Assembly: GCA_003168335.1 (NCBI GenBank) | Contig: PMSM01000010.1 | Location: 1 to 64,000, forward strand | Length of the DNA: 64,000 bases | DNA from: Blastocatellia bacterium | GTDB lineage: Bacteria > Acidobacteriota > Blastocatellia > Pyrinomonadales > Pyrinomonadaceae | Direction of reading: 5' to 3' | Shown here: one piece after another, positions 26,825 through 34,730 of the stretch | How positions within the stretch are numbered: position 1 is the first letter of the stretch | Layout: every line of letters begins with the position of its first letter | The notes under the pieces: model-generated | The model's database searches: none | Seen by the model: only the letters and a program-made list of their open reading frames with translations | Told to the model about the DNA's origin: nothing | Position numbers and translations under genes: made by a program

Positions 26825-26965
26825 TTCCTCCCGCCTCCTGGCCTCTTCTTCCAGAGTATGTTGTGGCCAAGGAGTGGTTGGTGTCTATATACAGTGTGGG
26901 TGCCGAATTCCAAGTTCGGCACCAAATGCACACTACTGAGTTGATTGAAGTTACAAGGTTGATTT

Positions 26966-27046
26966 GCCGAAGGGGGGACTCGAACCCCCACGAGTTACCT
27001 CACACGCCCCTCAAACGTGCGCGTCTACCAGTTCCGCCACTTCGGC
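26966..27046 (-). tRNA. tRNA-Leu (anticodon GAG)
   Basis: Read on the minus strand it starts GCCGAAGTGGCGGAACTGG and ends GTTCGAGTCCCCCCTTCGGC. The acceptor arms GCCGAAG and CTTCGGC pair fully, the T loop is GTTCGAGTC, and the anticodon stem CACGT/GCGTG closes a TTGAGGG loop with GAG at the anticodon position. The 81-base length without CCA suits a class II tRNA. It follows secG by about 95 bases on the same strand. Confidence 0.93.
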
Positions 27047-27141
27047 TCGTTAGGGAAGGATGTTTGTTCTCCGATGAGCTCTAGCTCGTCGTTCGAGGGC
27101 CAAACTGAAACTTGTCGGACATTTGCTTTCAACGCCCCGGG

Positions 27142-27525
27142 TTATTTCTTCTGCGTAGGCGCGGGCGACGGCGTTAGTATCGTCGAGGTCGGTACCGCCG
27201 CCGGCGCTGCCGGTGTCGGCGTTGATGGCGCCGCGGGAGTCGCTGTCGGCGCCGGCGCCTGCTCAGGAACTCCCGATTGCAGGACTGAACGCGTGCCCGT
27301 GATTGCCGGCAGCGACAGTATCAAAGCAAACAACATAAAACCGGCCGCCGCGCCAATCGTAATTTTCGCCAGCAGTGTCTGTGTGCCTCGGGGTCCGAAC
27401 GCCGTGCTCGAAACCGAACTGGAAAACAGCGCTCCCGCGTCAGACTTTCCTGGCTGCAGCAAGATCGTCACGACCAGGATGATGCACGATAAAATAAACA
27501 GTCCGTAAAAAAGGTAAGTAAGCAA
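27142..27525 (-). CDS. secG: Preprotein translocase subunit SecG
   Basis: 127 residues. Two membrane helices (LFYGLFILSCIILVVTILLQ and about residues 52-75) flank the conserved cytoplasmic loop PGKSDAGALFSSS ... FGPRGTQT, the SecG signature. The C-terminus is a Pro/Ala/Thr-rich tail (from about 85), a common lineage-specific extension. SecG assists SecYE in membrane translocation. It ends the gap-pgk-tpiA-secG run, a common order in bacteria. Confidence 0.93.
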   Translation of the reverse strand: MLTYLFYGLFILSCIILVVTILLQPGKSDAGALFSSSVSSTAFGPRGTQTLLAKITIGAAAGFMLFALILSLPAITGTRSVLQSGVPEQAPAPTATPAAPSTPTPAAPAAVPTSTILTPSPAPTQKK

Positions 27526-27536
27526 TTCAATTCTCC

Positions 27537-27668
27537 AGTTAGTAGTCAGTTGCTAATTGTTAGTAGTCAGTGGTCTGTTGTTAGCACCTTCCGACGTGCT
27601 GGCTTGCTCAATCATGGCTTTCCGATGCGGGTGAAACAACTGACTACTGACGACTAACCACTGACTAT
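27537..27668. repeat. Inverted repeat in the tpiA-secG spacer
   Basis: The left part carries TTAGTAGTCAGTGG twice in variant form followed by TGTTGTT, and the right part carries its complement AACAACTGACTACTGACGA. The TAG stop of tpiA (27665-27667) is inside the right arm. It belongs to the type of AGTAGTCAGT repeat scattered in many environmental genomes and may fold in the mRNA. Confidence 0.6.
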
Positions 27669-28420
27669 TTATAGTTAACAATCTGCGCGAAACTCTCGGC
27701 ATTCAAACTCGCACCGCCAACCAGTCCACCATCGATATCCGGCTGTTTCATCAAGCCGGCCATGTTATCGGGCTTGACTGAGCCACCGTACAAAATTCTC
27801 AGCTCGGCGGCGGCGGCGGGCGAATGCCTTTCCGCGAAAACGCGCCGGATAAACGCGTGCATTTCCTGCGCTTGCTCCGGCGTCGCAGTGCGCCCGGTCC
27901 CGATGGCCCAGACAGGTTCGTAAGCAACGATGATACGGTCGAGATCTGACGCTGTCAACCCGCTCAATCCGCCAACTAATTGCTCGCTGACAACACGTTC
28001 CGCGTTTCCCTGATCGCGCTGTTCCAGCGTCTCGCCCACGCAAACGATCACTCTTAATCCCGCCGCGAGGCCGGCCTGGGTCTTGCGGCTGACCATCTCG
28101 TCAGTTTCAAAAAAGTATTGCCGCCTTTCCGAATGCCCGACGATCACGTGCGAACATCCGGCGTCACGCACCATAAAGGCCGCCACTTCGCCCGTGAACG
28201 CGCCTTCCTTTTGTTCAGCCGCGCAGTTCTGGGCCGCGACCCGAATGTTCGATCCTTCCAGGCGATCGGCGACACTCTTCAGCGCCGTAAAGACCGGCGC
28301 TATAACCACCTCACAATGATTCGCGTTGGCAACCAGTGGTTTTAGAGCCAGGGCAGTGGCCAGAGACTCGCCCAGCGTCTTGAACATTTTCCAGTTTCCT
28401 GCGATTACGGGTTTGCGCAT
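27665..28420 (-). CDS. tpiA: Triosephosphate isomerase
   Basis: 251 residues from the ATG at 28420; an ORF start at 28477 adds residues that fall inside an inverted repeat and is unlikely. [14 protein letters not shown] carries the catalytic Asn/Lys, HSERR the catalytic His (about residue 96), [11 protein letters not shown] the catalytic Glu (about 167), and [10 protein letters not shown] the phosphate-binding loop. It interconverts dihydroxyacetone phosphate and glyceraldehyde 3-phosphate in glycolysis. Neighbours are pgk and secG on the same strand. Confidence 0.97.
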   Translation of the reverse strand: MRKPVIAGNWKMFKTLGESLATALALKPLVANANHCEVVIAPVFTALKSVADRLEGSNIRVAAQNCAAEQKEGAFTGEVAAFMVRDAGCSHVIVGHSERRQYFFETDEMVSRKTQAGLAAGLRVIVCVGETLEQRDQGNAERVVSEQLVGGLSGLTASDLDRIIVAYEPVWAIGTGRTATPEQAQEMHAFIRRVFAERHSPAAAAELRILYGGSVKPDNMAGLMKQPDIDGGLVGGASLNAESFAQIVNYK

Positions 28421-28432
28421 AGTCAACCAATG

Positions 28433-28503
28433 ATAACCACGAAGGCACGAAGACCACAAAGACTCTCCCTTAACCACTCTGTGACTTCGTGTCTTTGTGG
28501 TTA
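28433..28503. repeat. Inverted repeat in the pgk-tpiA spacer
   Basis: Arms TAACCACGAAGGCACGAAGACCAC (28433-28456) and the near-complement of it (28480-28503) can form a hairpin of about 23 pairs with a few mismatches. The right arm contains the TAA stop of pgk. The sequence AACCACAAAGACACGAAG is a widely scattered bacterial repeat motif. Confidence 0.7.
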
Positions 28504-29712
28504 AGTCCGATCAGTCAGCGCCGCTACCCCCGGTAATTCCTTCCCTGCCAGAAACTCCAGCGTAGCCCCGCCGCCGGTTGAAATATGCGTAATGTGATCT
28601 GCGACGCCGGCCTGGGTGACTGCGGCCACCGAGTCACCGCCACCTACGATAACAATCGCGCCACGATCCGCGGCTTCGGCAACTGCGTGGGCAATGCCGA
28701 TCGTTCCCTGATTGAAGGGCGGCTCTTCAAAGACACCCATCGGACCATTCCAGATAATTGTCTTCGCGTCCTTCAGCGCGCTTGAGAAACGTGCCACAGT
28801 CTCGATGCCAATGTCCATGCCCGCGTGGCCCGCATTGGTGAACTCGATCGGGATCGTCTTGGCCAGGACCTGCCCGCCTTTGATCGGCTCGTAACTGTCG
28901 ACGATCTGGTGGTCTGTGGGCAGCAGCAGCTCGACACCCGATGCTTCGCAACGCTGCTTGATTTGCAGAGCCGTCCCCAGCATATCGTTTTCAACCAGAG
29001 ACTTCCCGACGGTAAAGCCTTCGGCTTTCAGAAACGTGTAAGCCATAGCTCCACCAACTAGCAACTTGTCGACGTTGCGATCGATGAGCGCGTTAATGAC
29101 CGGTATCTTGTCAGAGACTTTGGCTCCGCCGAGGATCGCCACAAACGGGTGCTCGGGATTGCTTATGACGCGGCCGAGGTACTCGAGTTCTTTCTCCATC
29201 AAGAGACCCGCCGCGGCCTGCTTCACAAACTTTGTAATGCCAACGGTCGAGGCATGCGCGCGATGTGCGGCGCCAAAGGCATCGTTCACGTAAAGATCGC
29301 ATAACGAAGCAAGCTGCTGCGCAAACACTTCGTCGTTCTTCTCTTCTTCAGGATGAAAACGGAGGTTTTCGAGTAGTACGATTTCGCCGTCATTCAGCGC
29401 ATCAACTTTTGCCCGGGCGGCTTCACCGACACAGTCCTCAGCAAACGCTACCGGCTTCCCAAGCAACTTCGAAAGATGTTCCGCCACCGACCGCAGGCTG
29501 TACTTGTCCACGCGCTGGCCCTTCGGCCGGCCCAGGTGCGACGCCAGGATCACTCGCGCGCCATGTTCGATCGCATAGTTAATGGTGGGAATCGCCGCGC
29601 GAATCCGCGTGTCGTCTTCCACTTCGCCGTCTTTGATGGGCACGTTAAAATCTACGCGGATGAAGGCGCGTTTGCCGGAAAGATCTAAATCTCGAATGGA
29701 GAGTTTTCGCAT
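28501..29712 (-). CDS. pgk: Phosphoglycerate kinase
   Basis: 403 residues. [20 protein letters not shown] (substrate-binding Asp/Asn), [10 protein letters not shown] (Arg), [30 protein letters not shown] (nucleotide/hinge region) and GGGDSVAAV with the STGGGATLE motif near the end are all present at standard positions. It transfers phosphate from 1,3-bisphosphoglycerate to ADP. It lies between gap and tpiA, with palindromic repeats in both spacers. Confidence 0.97.
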   Translation of the reverse strand: MRKLSIRDLDLSGKRAFIRVDFNVPIKDGEVEDDTRIRAAIPTINYAIEHGARVILASHLGRPKGQRVDKYSLRSVAEHLSKLLGKPVAFAEDCVGEAARAKVDALNDGEIVLLENLRFHPEEEKNDEVFAQQLASLCDLYVNDAFGAAHRAHASTVGITKFVKQAAAGLLMEKELEYLGRVISNPEHPFVAILGGAKVSDKIPVINALIDRNVDKLLVGGAMAYTFLKAEGFTVGKSLVENDMLGTALQIKQRCEASGVELLLPTDHQIVDSYEPIKGGQVLAKTIPIEFTNAGHAGMDIGIETVARFSSALKDAKTIIWNGPMGVFEEPPFNQGTIGIAHAVAEAADRGAIVIVGGGDSVAAVTQAGVADHITHISTGGGATLEFLAGKELPGVAALTDRT

Positions 29713-29731
29713 TAATTGTACTCGGCTGGCC

Positions 29732-29809
29732 GTGCTTTGAGCTTAGTACTTTGAACTTTGACGCTCCCACCGATGGATGTCCAAGTTCAAAGTACTAAGT
29801 ACAAAGCAC
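29732..29809. repeat. Inverted repeat in the gap-pgk spacer
   Basis: Arms of about 28 bases (29732-29760 and 29782-29809) reading GTGCTTTGAGCTTAGTACTT.. and its near-perfect complement, separated by about 21 bases. It can form a strong hairpin in the gap-pgk transcript. A further partial copy (AGTACTAAATCG) continues to about 29830. Confidence 0.7.
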
Positions 29810-29851
29810 CAGGAACCAAGTACTAAATCGAAAGATCAGAAATCCAAGATC

Positions 29852-30859
29852 TCACAGACCCTTCTGGGCAATGTACTTCACCAGGTCGCGCACGCGGCAC
29901 GAATAGCCCCACTCGTTGTCGTACCAGGAAAGTATTTTGATCATGTGACCGCCAATTACTTTGGTGTATTCGGCATCGACGATCGACGAGTTCGAGTTGC
30001 CCTTGAAGTCTGATGAGACCAGCGGCTCTTCGCAGAATCCGAGAATGCCGCGCAACTCGCCGTTGGCTGCATCCTTCAGAGCCTTATTAACTTCTTCGCT
30101 ATTCGTCTCCTTTTCGACGTCAATCACCACGTCGACCAGCGACACATTAGGCGTCGGCACACGCACACTGATGCCGTCAAACTTCCCTTTCAATTCCGGC
30201 AGCACTAGCGAGACGGCTTTCGCGGCGCCGGTTGAAGTAGGAATCATGTTTAAGGCGGCGGCGCGAGCCCGGCGCAAATCCTTGTGTGGCAGATCGAGCA
30301 ATTGCTGGTCATTCGTATACGAGTGAATCGTAGTCATCTGGGCCGTGCGAATGCCAAAATTCTCATGAATGACTTTGGCGACGGGCGCCAGACAGTTAGT
30401 GGTGCAGGAAGCATTTGAGATCACGTGATGGGTTGCCGCATTGTATTTGTCTCCATTTACGCCCAGCACGATGGTGATGTCTTCGTTCTTGGCCGGCGCT
30501 GAAATAATCACTTTCTTGACGCTGCCGCGCAGGTGCTTCCTGGCATCTTCCGCTTTGGTAAACAGACCGGTCGATTCGATTACGATTTCCGCGCCCACGG
30601 ACTCCCAGGGAATGACCGCCGGATCGCGCTCAGAGAACACTCTGAATTCCTCGCCCTCCACCGTAATTCCGTTTTCAGACGCAGAGATGTCATGGTCAAG
30701 ATTCCCGAGCACCGAATCGTATTTCAGCAGGTGCGCCAACGTCCTGGTATCGGTTATGTCATTAACTGCGACGAATTCTATATCCCTGTCGCCCAGTGCC
30801 GTGCGAAAGATGTTTCGGCCAATGCGACCGAACCCATTGATGCCAACTTTAACTGCCAT
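29852..30859 (-). CDS. gap: Glyceraldehyde-3-phosphate dehydrogenase, type I
   Basis: 335 residues. KVGINGFGRIGRNIFR forms the NAD-binding start, VIISAPAKNEDITIV and ISNASCTTNCLAP hold the catalytic Cys (about 153), HSYTNDQQLLDLPHKDLRRARAA the next conserved block, and WYDNEWGYS the C-terminal motif. The oxidising phosphorylation of glyceraldehyde 3-phosphate opens the lower half of glycolysis. It is the first gene of the gap-pgk-tpiA-secG run and diverges from the TolC-like gene. Confidence 0.97.
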   Translation of the reverse strand: MAVKVGINGFGRIGRNIFRTALGDRDIEFVAVNDITDTRTLAHLLKYDSVLGNLDHDISASENGITVEGEEFRVFSERDPAVIPWESVGAEIVIESTGLFTKAEDARKHLRGSVKKVIISAPAKNEDITIVLGVNGDKYNAATHHVISNASCTTNCLAPVAKVIHENFGIRTAQMTTIHSYTNDQQLLDLPHKDLRRARAAALNMIPTSTGAAKAVSLVLPELKGKFDGISVRVPTPNVSLVDVVIDVEKETNSEEVNKALKDAANGELRGILGFCEEPLVSSDFKGNSNSSIVDAEYTKVIGGHMIKILSWYDNEWGYSCRVRDLVKYIAQKGL

Positions 30860-31001
30860 TATTTACCCAGACCTCCCAGTCATTCTCATAATGATTACAC
30901 ACGTCAACCGCGGCAGTTGTGGAAAGCTGTAACTGAAGACGGTTGAGCTTTGAAGAAATTGCAAGATAATGCCCGCTTGGTAGTAGTGTCAAGCTGAGGA
31001 T

Positions 31002-31030
31002 TTGTTAAGCTTTTTGAAACCGCGTACAGT
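31002..31030 (+). promoter_or_regulatory. Possible sigma-70 promoter for the TolC-like gene
   Basis: TTGTTA (31002-31007) and TACAGT (31025-31030) are separated by 17 bases, each matching four of six consensus bases. The downstream gene has GAGGAG 8 bases before its ATG. The 270-base divergent spacer (30860-31129) between gap and this gene shows nothing else I can assign. Confidence 0.3.
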
Positions 31031-31129
31031 CTAATGACGTAGTATGGAATGACTTGGCGCTATCTGTCTGCTCGAAAACAAGGGCGCCGGTTTGGAAATT
31101 AACAGTTCATTTTTTGAGGAGCACCTTCG

Positions 31130-32965
31130 ATGTCGAATCAGTTGCCTCGGGCTTTTACCAGAGCGCTAGTCCTGGCGCTTTTTGTTTTGGCGTGTTTCAG
31201 CGCGGCCGTGGCCCAAACGCCGAGTCCCACGCCGGTGAATCCGGCGACCCAGCCTCCGGGCCAGGAGCAGCTTCCGCCGGCTACGGCGCCACCGGGCCTG
31301 CCACAAACATCGCCGCAAACGCCGCCGGGAACTAATGTCGTCCCTACTGCCCAACCAACTCCAGTGAGTCCGGCTATGCAACAGCCGCGGCAGCCGAATT
31401 TTCCGGACGTTCAGCAGCAGCCTGTGCCGCCCTTGCCCGATCTGACCCGCGTCGGAGTCGAGAGTGGCAACGTGCTGACGCTTTCGTTGAACGACGCGAT
31501 TCGCGCGGCGCTGCAGAACAACAATGACATCGAAGTAGCCCGCGATGACGTGCGCTACAACGAACAAGTACTGAACTCGCTCGAGGGCGTCTATCAGCCG
31601 GTCTTCGCCATCACGCCGGAGATGATCAGGAGTGTAACTCCCCAAACGAGTTCCCTTGGGGGCGCAGGCGCAGCCGGGACAACCAGCAACACCACGCTCA
31701 ATCTCAGTCCGAGCCTCAGCAAAACGTTCGCAACCGGCGGCGGCAACTACACGTTGAGCTTTGCCAATTCGCGCAACAGCACGAGTTCGACCCGTAGCTC
31801 GCTTACTCCGTTCTACTCGTCAAATCTGTCGCTCCAGTTTACTCAACCGCTGCTGCGAAACAGATCGATCGACGCTAACCGGCACTCAATCAGGGTCCAG
31901 AGAAAACACCTGGAACAAACCGATGCTGACTTTCGCGCGCGCACCATTACGATCATATCGCAGGTGCAAGCCGCTTATTGGAATCTCGTGTTTGCGCTAC
32001 GCAACCAGCAAAACCAACTCGACAGCTTGAAGCTGTCACGAGAGAACATGCGCAGCATCGAGATCCAGATCTCAGCTGGAGCAAAAGCGCCACTCGATCG
32101 TGCTCAAGTGGAAACCGACATCGCGACGCGAGAGACGAATCTTTTCCTGGCCACGCAAAACGTGTCGATCGCGGAGAACTCGCTCAAACAGCTATTGCTG
32201 CGGGACACCTCTTCTCGGCAATGGTCGGCACAGATCACGCCGACGGATTCACCTACGTTCGATGAAGGGCCCGTTAACCTGACTGCATCACTTGATGAGG
32301 CCCGGAAGAGCCGGCCTGAACTGAAAAGGCTGAACTTGCAGAAGGAAATCACGGGGCTGGACATTCAGTATTTCAAGAATCAGACAAAACCCCAGGCGGA
32401 TTTGACCGGTACCATAGCAACCACCGGTTTGGCGGGAGCTGCCTGCAATACGACTACAAATCCGCTGTGCATCGCGCCTCCGACAAATCTGGTCGGCGGT
32501 TACGGAAAGGACCTCAGCAATCTCGCGGGTCTTAGTACGAACAACATTACAGTAGGAGTGACAATTTCCTTCCCTCTCCACAACCAGACGGCCGAGGCTA
32601 ATCTCGCAGGCGCCCGCATTCAGCAGGAACAGCTTCAGGCGTCGTACCGCTCGCAGGATCAAGCGATTGAGATGGACGTGCGCAATGCCGCCCAGGCTGT
32701 GGACACGGCGCAGAAACGAGTCGTCACGTCGCGGCATGCGCGCGAGAGTGCGGAGCAGCAACTCACCGGCGAGCAGAAGCTTTACGAAGTCGGGCGCTCG
32801 ACGACGTTTCTCTTACTGCAGCGACAGAACGAACTGACTGTTGCTCGGACGAACGAACTACAGGCCCAGACCGACTACAACAAAGCGCTGGCTGACTTGC
32901 AACGCGCGACCGCGGCGACGCTTAGAATCAACAACGTGGTCGTCCAGGATCCTACCAAGCCTTGA
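31130..32965 (+). CDS. TolC-family outer membrane efflux protein
   Basis: 611 residues. Signal peptide (RALVLALFVLACFSAAVA, cleavage after VAQ), a Pro/Gln-rich linker to about residue 100, then two outer-membrane-efflux repeats: LSLNDAIRAALQNNNDIEVA starts the first, followed by long coiled-coil stretches (ARTITIISQVQAAYWNLVFA; LSRENMRSIEIQISAG), and VGVTISFPLHNQTAEANLAG with EVGRSTTFLLLQRQNEL marks the second. The product would form a trimeric channel across the outer membrane. No inner-membrane pump or adaptor gene is next to it, so its partner is elsewhere. Longer than E. coli TolC because of the linker. Confidence 0.9.
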   Translation: MSNQLPRAFTRALVLALFVLACFSAAVAQTPSPTPVNPATQPPGQEQLPPATAPPGLPQTSPQTPPGTNVVPTAQPTPVSPAMQQPRQPNFPDVQQQPVPPLPDLTRVGVESGNVLTLSLNDAIRAALQNNNDIEVARDDVRYNEQVLNSLEGVYQPVFAITPEMIRSVTPQTSSLGGAGAAGTTSNTTLNLSPSLSKTFATGGGNYTLSFANSRNSTSSTRSSLTPFYSSNLSLQFTQPLLRNRSIDANRHSIRVQRKHLEQTDADFRARTITIISQVQAAYWNLVFALRNQQNQLDSLKLSRENMRSIEIQISAGAKAPLDRAQVETDIATRETNLFLATQNVSIAENSLKQLLLRDTSSRQWSAQITPTDSPTFDEGPVNLTASLDEARKSRPELKRLNLQKEITGLDIQYFKNQTKPQADLTGTIATTGLAGAACNTTTNPLCIAPPTNLVGGYGKDLSNLAGLSTNNITVGVTISFPLHNQTAEANLAGARIQQEQLQASYRSQDQAIEMDVRNAAQAVDTAQKRVVTSRHARESAEQQLTGEQKLYEVGRSTTFLLLQRQNELTVARTNELQAQTDYNKALADLQRATAATLRINNVVVQDPTKP

Positions 32966-33029
32966 GATCTGAGATTGCCGGTTGCCGATTTGAGCCGTGT
33001 ATACTTGAGTACGCGCGCAGGAATTGGCA

Positions 33030-33803
33030 ATGAAAATCACGGCTACAATCATCACTCTTAACGAGGCTGAAAATATTCGCGAGGCCTGCGAGTCCGTCGC
33101 CTGGGCCGACGAGATTCTGTTAGTCGACTCGGAATCGGCCGACTCAACCCGTGAAATAGCCGCCGAGTGCGGCGCGCGAGTGATCGTAAACGCGTGGCCT
33201 GGCTTTGCTGCACAGAAGCAGTTCGGCGTCGACTCCGCCAGCCATGATTGGATCTTCAGTCTGGACGCCGACGAACGCGTTTCACCTGAATTGCAGTCCT
33301 CGATTGCAGCGCTGTGCAGCCTACCTGAGTCGAAGCTGCTGGACGGATATCGCGTGGCCCGACGCGCCTTTTATATGGGTCGCTGGATTCGAGGGGGCGG
33401 GTGGTATCCCGACTATCAGCTTCGCTTTTTTAACCGCGCGCGCGGGCATTGGGGCGAACGCCTGATTCATGAATCGGTTTCCATGGACGAGGGCGCGCGC
33501 GTCGGAACTCTCGATGGCGATCTCCTGCATTACTCGATGCGCGATACAACTCATCACCGGAAAATGATAGAAGAACGCTATGCGCCGCTCGGCGCGCGGC
33601 AGATGTGGCGAGATGGCAAGCGCACCTCCGTCTGGCGGACTGCTATCGCCGGACCAGCCGCTTTTCTGCGCAGCTTTCTGTTGAAGGGTGGCTTTCGCGA
33701 CGGGCGGGCTGGCCTTACCATCGCGAATTTTGCCTGGCACCATGCCTCTCTGAAACACACCATCCTCGCTGACCTCCAAAACCAGAGGCAAGAAAAGAAG
33801 TAG
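33030..33803 (+). CDS. Family 2 glycosyltransferase, WaaE/KdtX-like
   Basis: About 257 residues from the ATG at 33030 (a TTG six bases upstream is possible). KITATIITLNEAENI is the GT-A start, LLVDSESADSTREIA follows, and FSLDADERV supplies the DxD-like metal site (about residue 80). The later block GGWYPDYQLRFFNR and HESV match the LPS core beta-1,4-glucosyltransferase subgroup. Likely adds a sugar to lipopolysaccharide or another envelope glycan on the cytoplasmic face. It is followed by the prepilin peptidase gene 37 bases on. Confidence 0.85.
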   Translation: MKITATIITLNEAENIREACESVAWADEILLVDSESADSTREIAAECGARVIVNAWPGFAAQKQFGVDSASHDWIFSLDADERVSPELQSSIAALCSLPESKLLDGYRVARRAFYMGRWIRGGGWYPDYQLRFFNRARGHWGERLIHESVSMDEGARVGTLDGDLLHYSMRDTTHHRKMIEERYAPLGARQMWRDGKRTSVWRTAIAGPAAFLRSFLLKGGFRDGRAGLTIANFAWHHASLKHTILADLQNQRQEKK

Positions 33804-33840
33804 GCAGCCAGATCAGAGCCGCGCTACAATGCTCTCCTGA

Positions 33841-34722
33841 ATGAACCTGTCGATTGAGAACGCACTCGTTCCACCACTGCCGGTCGCTTGCGCGTTGATG
33901 GGCGTCCTCGGGGCCATGATTGGCAGCTTCCTCAACGTCGTGATTCACCGGCTACCGCGTGAGCAATCGATCGTCTTCCCAAATTCCACTTGTCCCAGGT
34001 GCAGCGCCCGGATCAAAGCCTATGACAACATTCCGATTTTGAGCTTTCTGATTCTGCGCGGGCAATGCCGCGCGTGCAGCGCGCCAATCTCGCCACGCTA
34101 TCCCGCGGTCGAGGCGCTTACTGCCGTATTGTTTGCGGCAGTCACGTGGCATGACGGTTTGTCGTTTGCGCTGCCTTTCGATCTCGCCTTCACCGCTTCG
34201 ATGCTGGCGCTCCTTTTTATCGACGCCGAGCACATGATTTTGCCGAACGCGATTACCTACCCGGGAATTCTCTTCGCCCTAATCACTCGCGCGGTCATCC
34301 CCTATTTGGCGGGACCATCCCACTTCGACGACTTGCCGCAATTAATTACATTTTTTCCTCCGGCCTGGCCGGTTCCGCTCGTTTCATTAATTGGCGCGGT
34401 GATTGGAGCCCTCGCCGGCGGCGGATCGCTCTGGCTGATGGGGTTCCTGTGGAAAAAGTTACGCAGCGTCGAAGCCATGGGTTTGGGCGACGTAAAAATG
34501 ATGTTCATGGTCGGGGCCTATCTCGGTTGGCGGCTAACGCTCCTCACCATTCTCATCGGCGCGCTCAGCGGCTCGTTGATTGGGATTTCCCTGATGTTAC
34601 GGCGCGGCAGTCGCAACCTGCAGATGATGTTGCCCTTCGGAATTTTCCTCGGCATTGGATCAATCGTCTCGTTGTTAATCGGCGCGCGGATGATCGCGTG
34701 GTACGCTTCGCAATTTCGCTAG
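33841..34722 (+). CDS. Prepilin peptidase (A24 family)
   Basis: 293 residues with about eight membrane helices. GSFLNVVIHRLP is the N-terminal signature of the methyltransferase part, CPRCSARIKAYDNIP and CRACSAPIS give the two CxxC pairs, and the catalytic aspartates lie in FIDAEHMILPN and GLGDVKMM. It cleaves and N-methylates type IV prepilins or pseudopilins in the inner membrane (PilD/GspO). No pilin gene is adjacent. Confidence 0.93.
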   Translation: MNLSIENALVPPLPVACALMGVLGAMIGSFLNVVIHRLPREQSIVFPNSTCPRCSARIKAYDNIPILSFLILRGQCRACSAPISPRYPAVEALTAVLFAAVTWHDGLSFALPFDLAFTASMLALLFIDAEHMILPNAITYPGILFALITRAVIPYLAGPSHFDDLPQLITFFPPAWPVPLVSLIGAVIGALAGGGSLWLMGFLWKKLRSVEAMGLGDVKMMFMVGAYLGWRLTLLTILIGALSGSLIGISLMLRRGSRNLQMMLPFGIFLGIGSIVSLLIGARMIAWYASQFR

Positions 34723-34730
34723 CTTGAATT

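Noticed and set aside
29265-29582. 105-codon plus-strand ORF
   Set aside because: Antisense to pgk, which is unambiguous.
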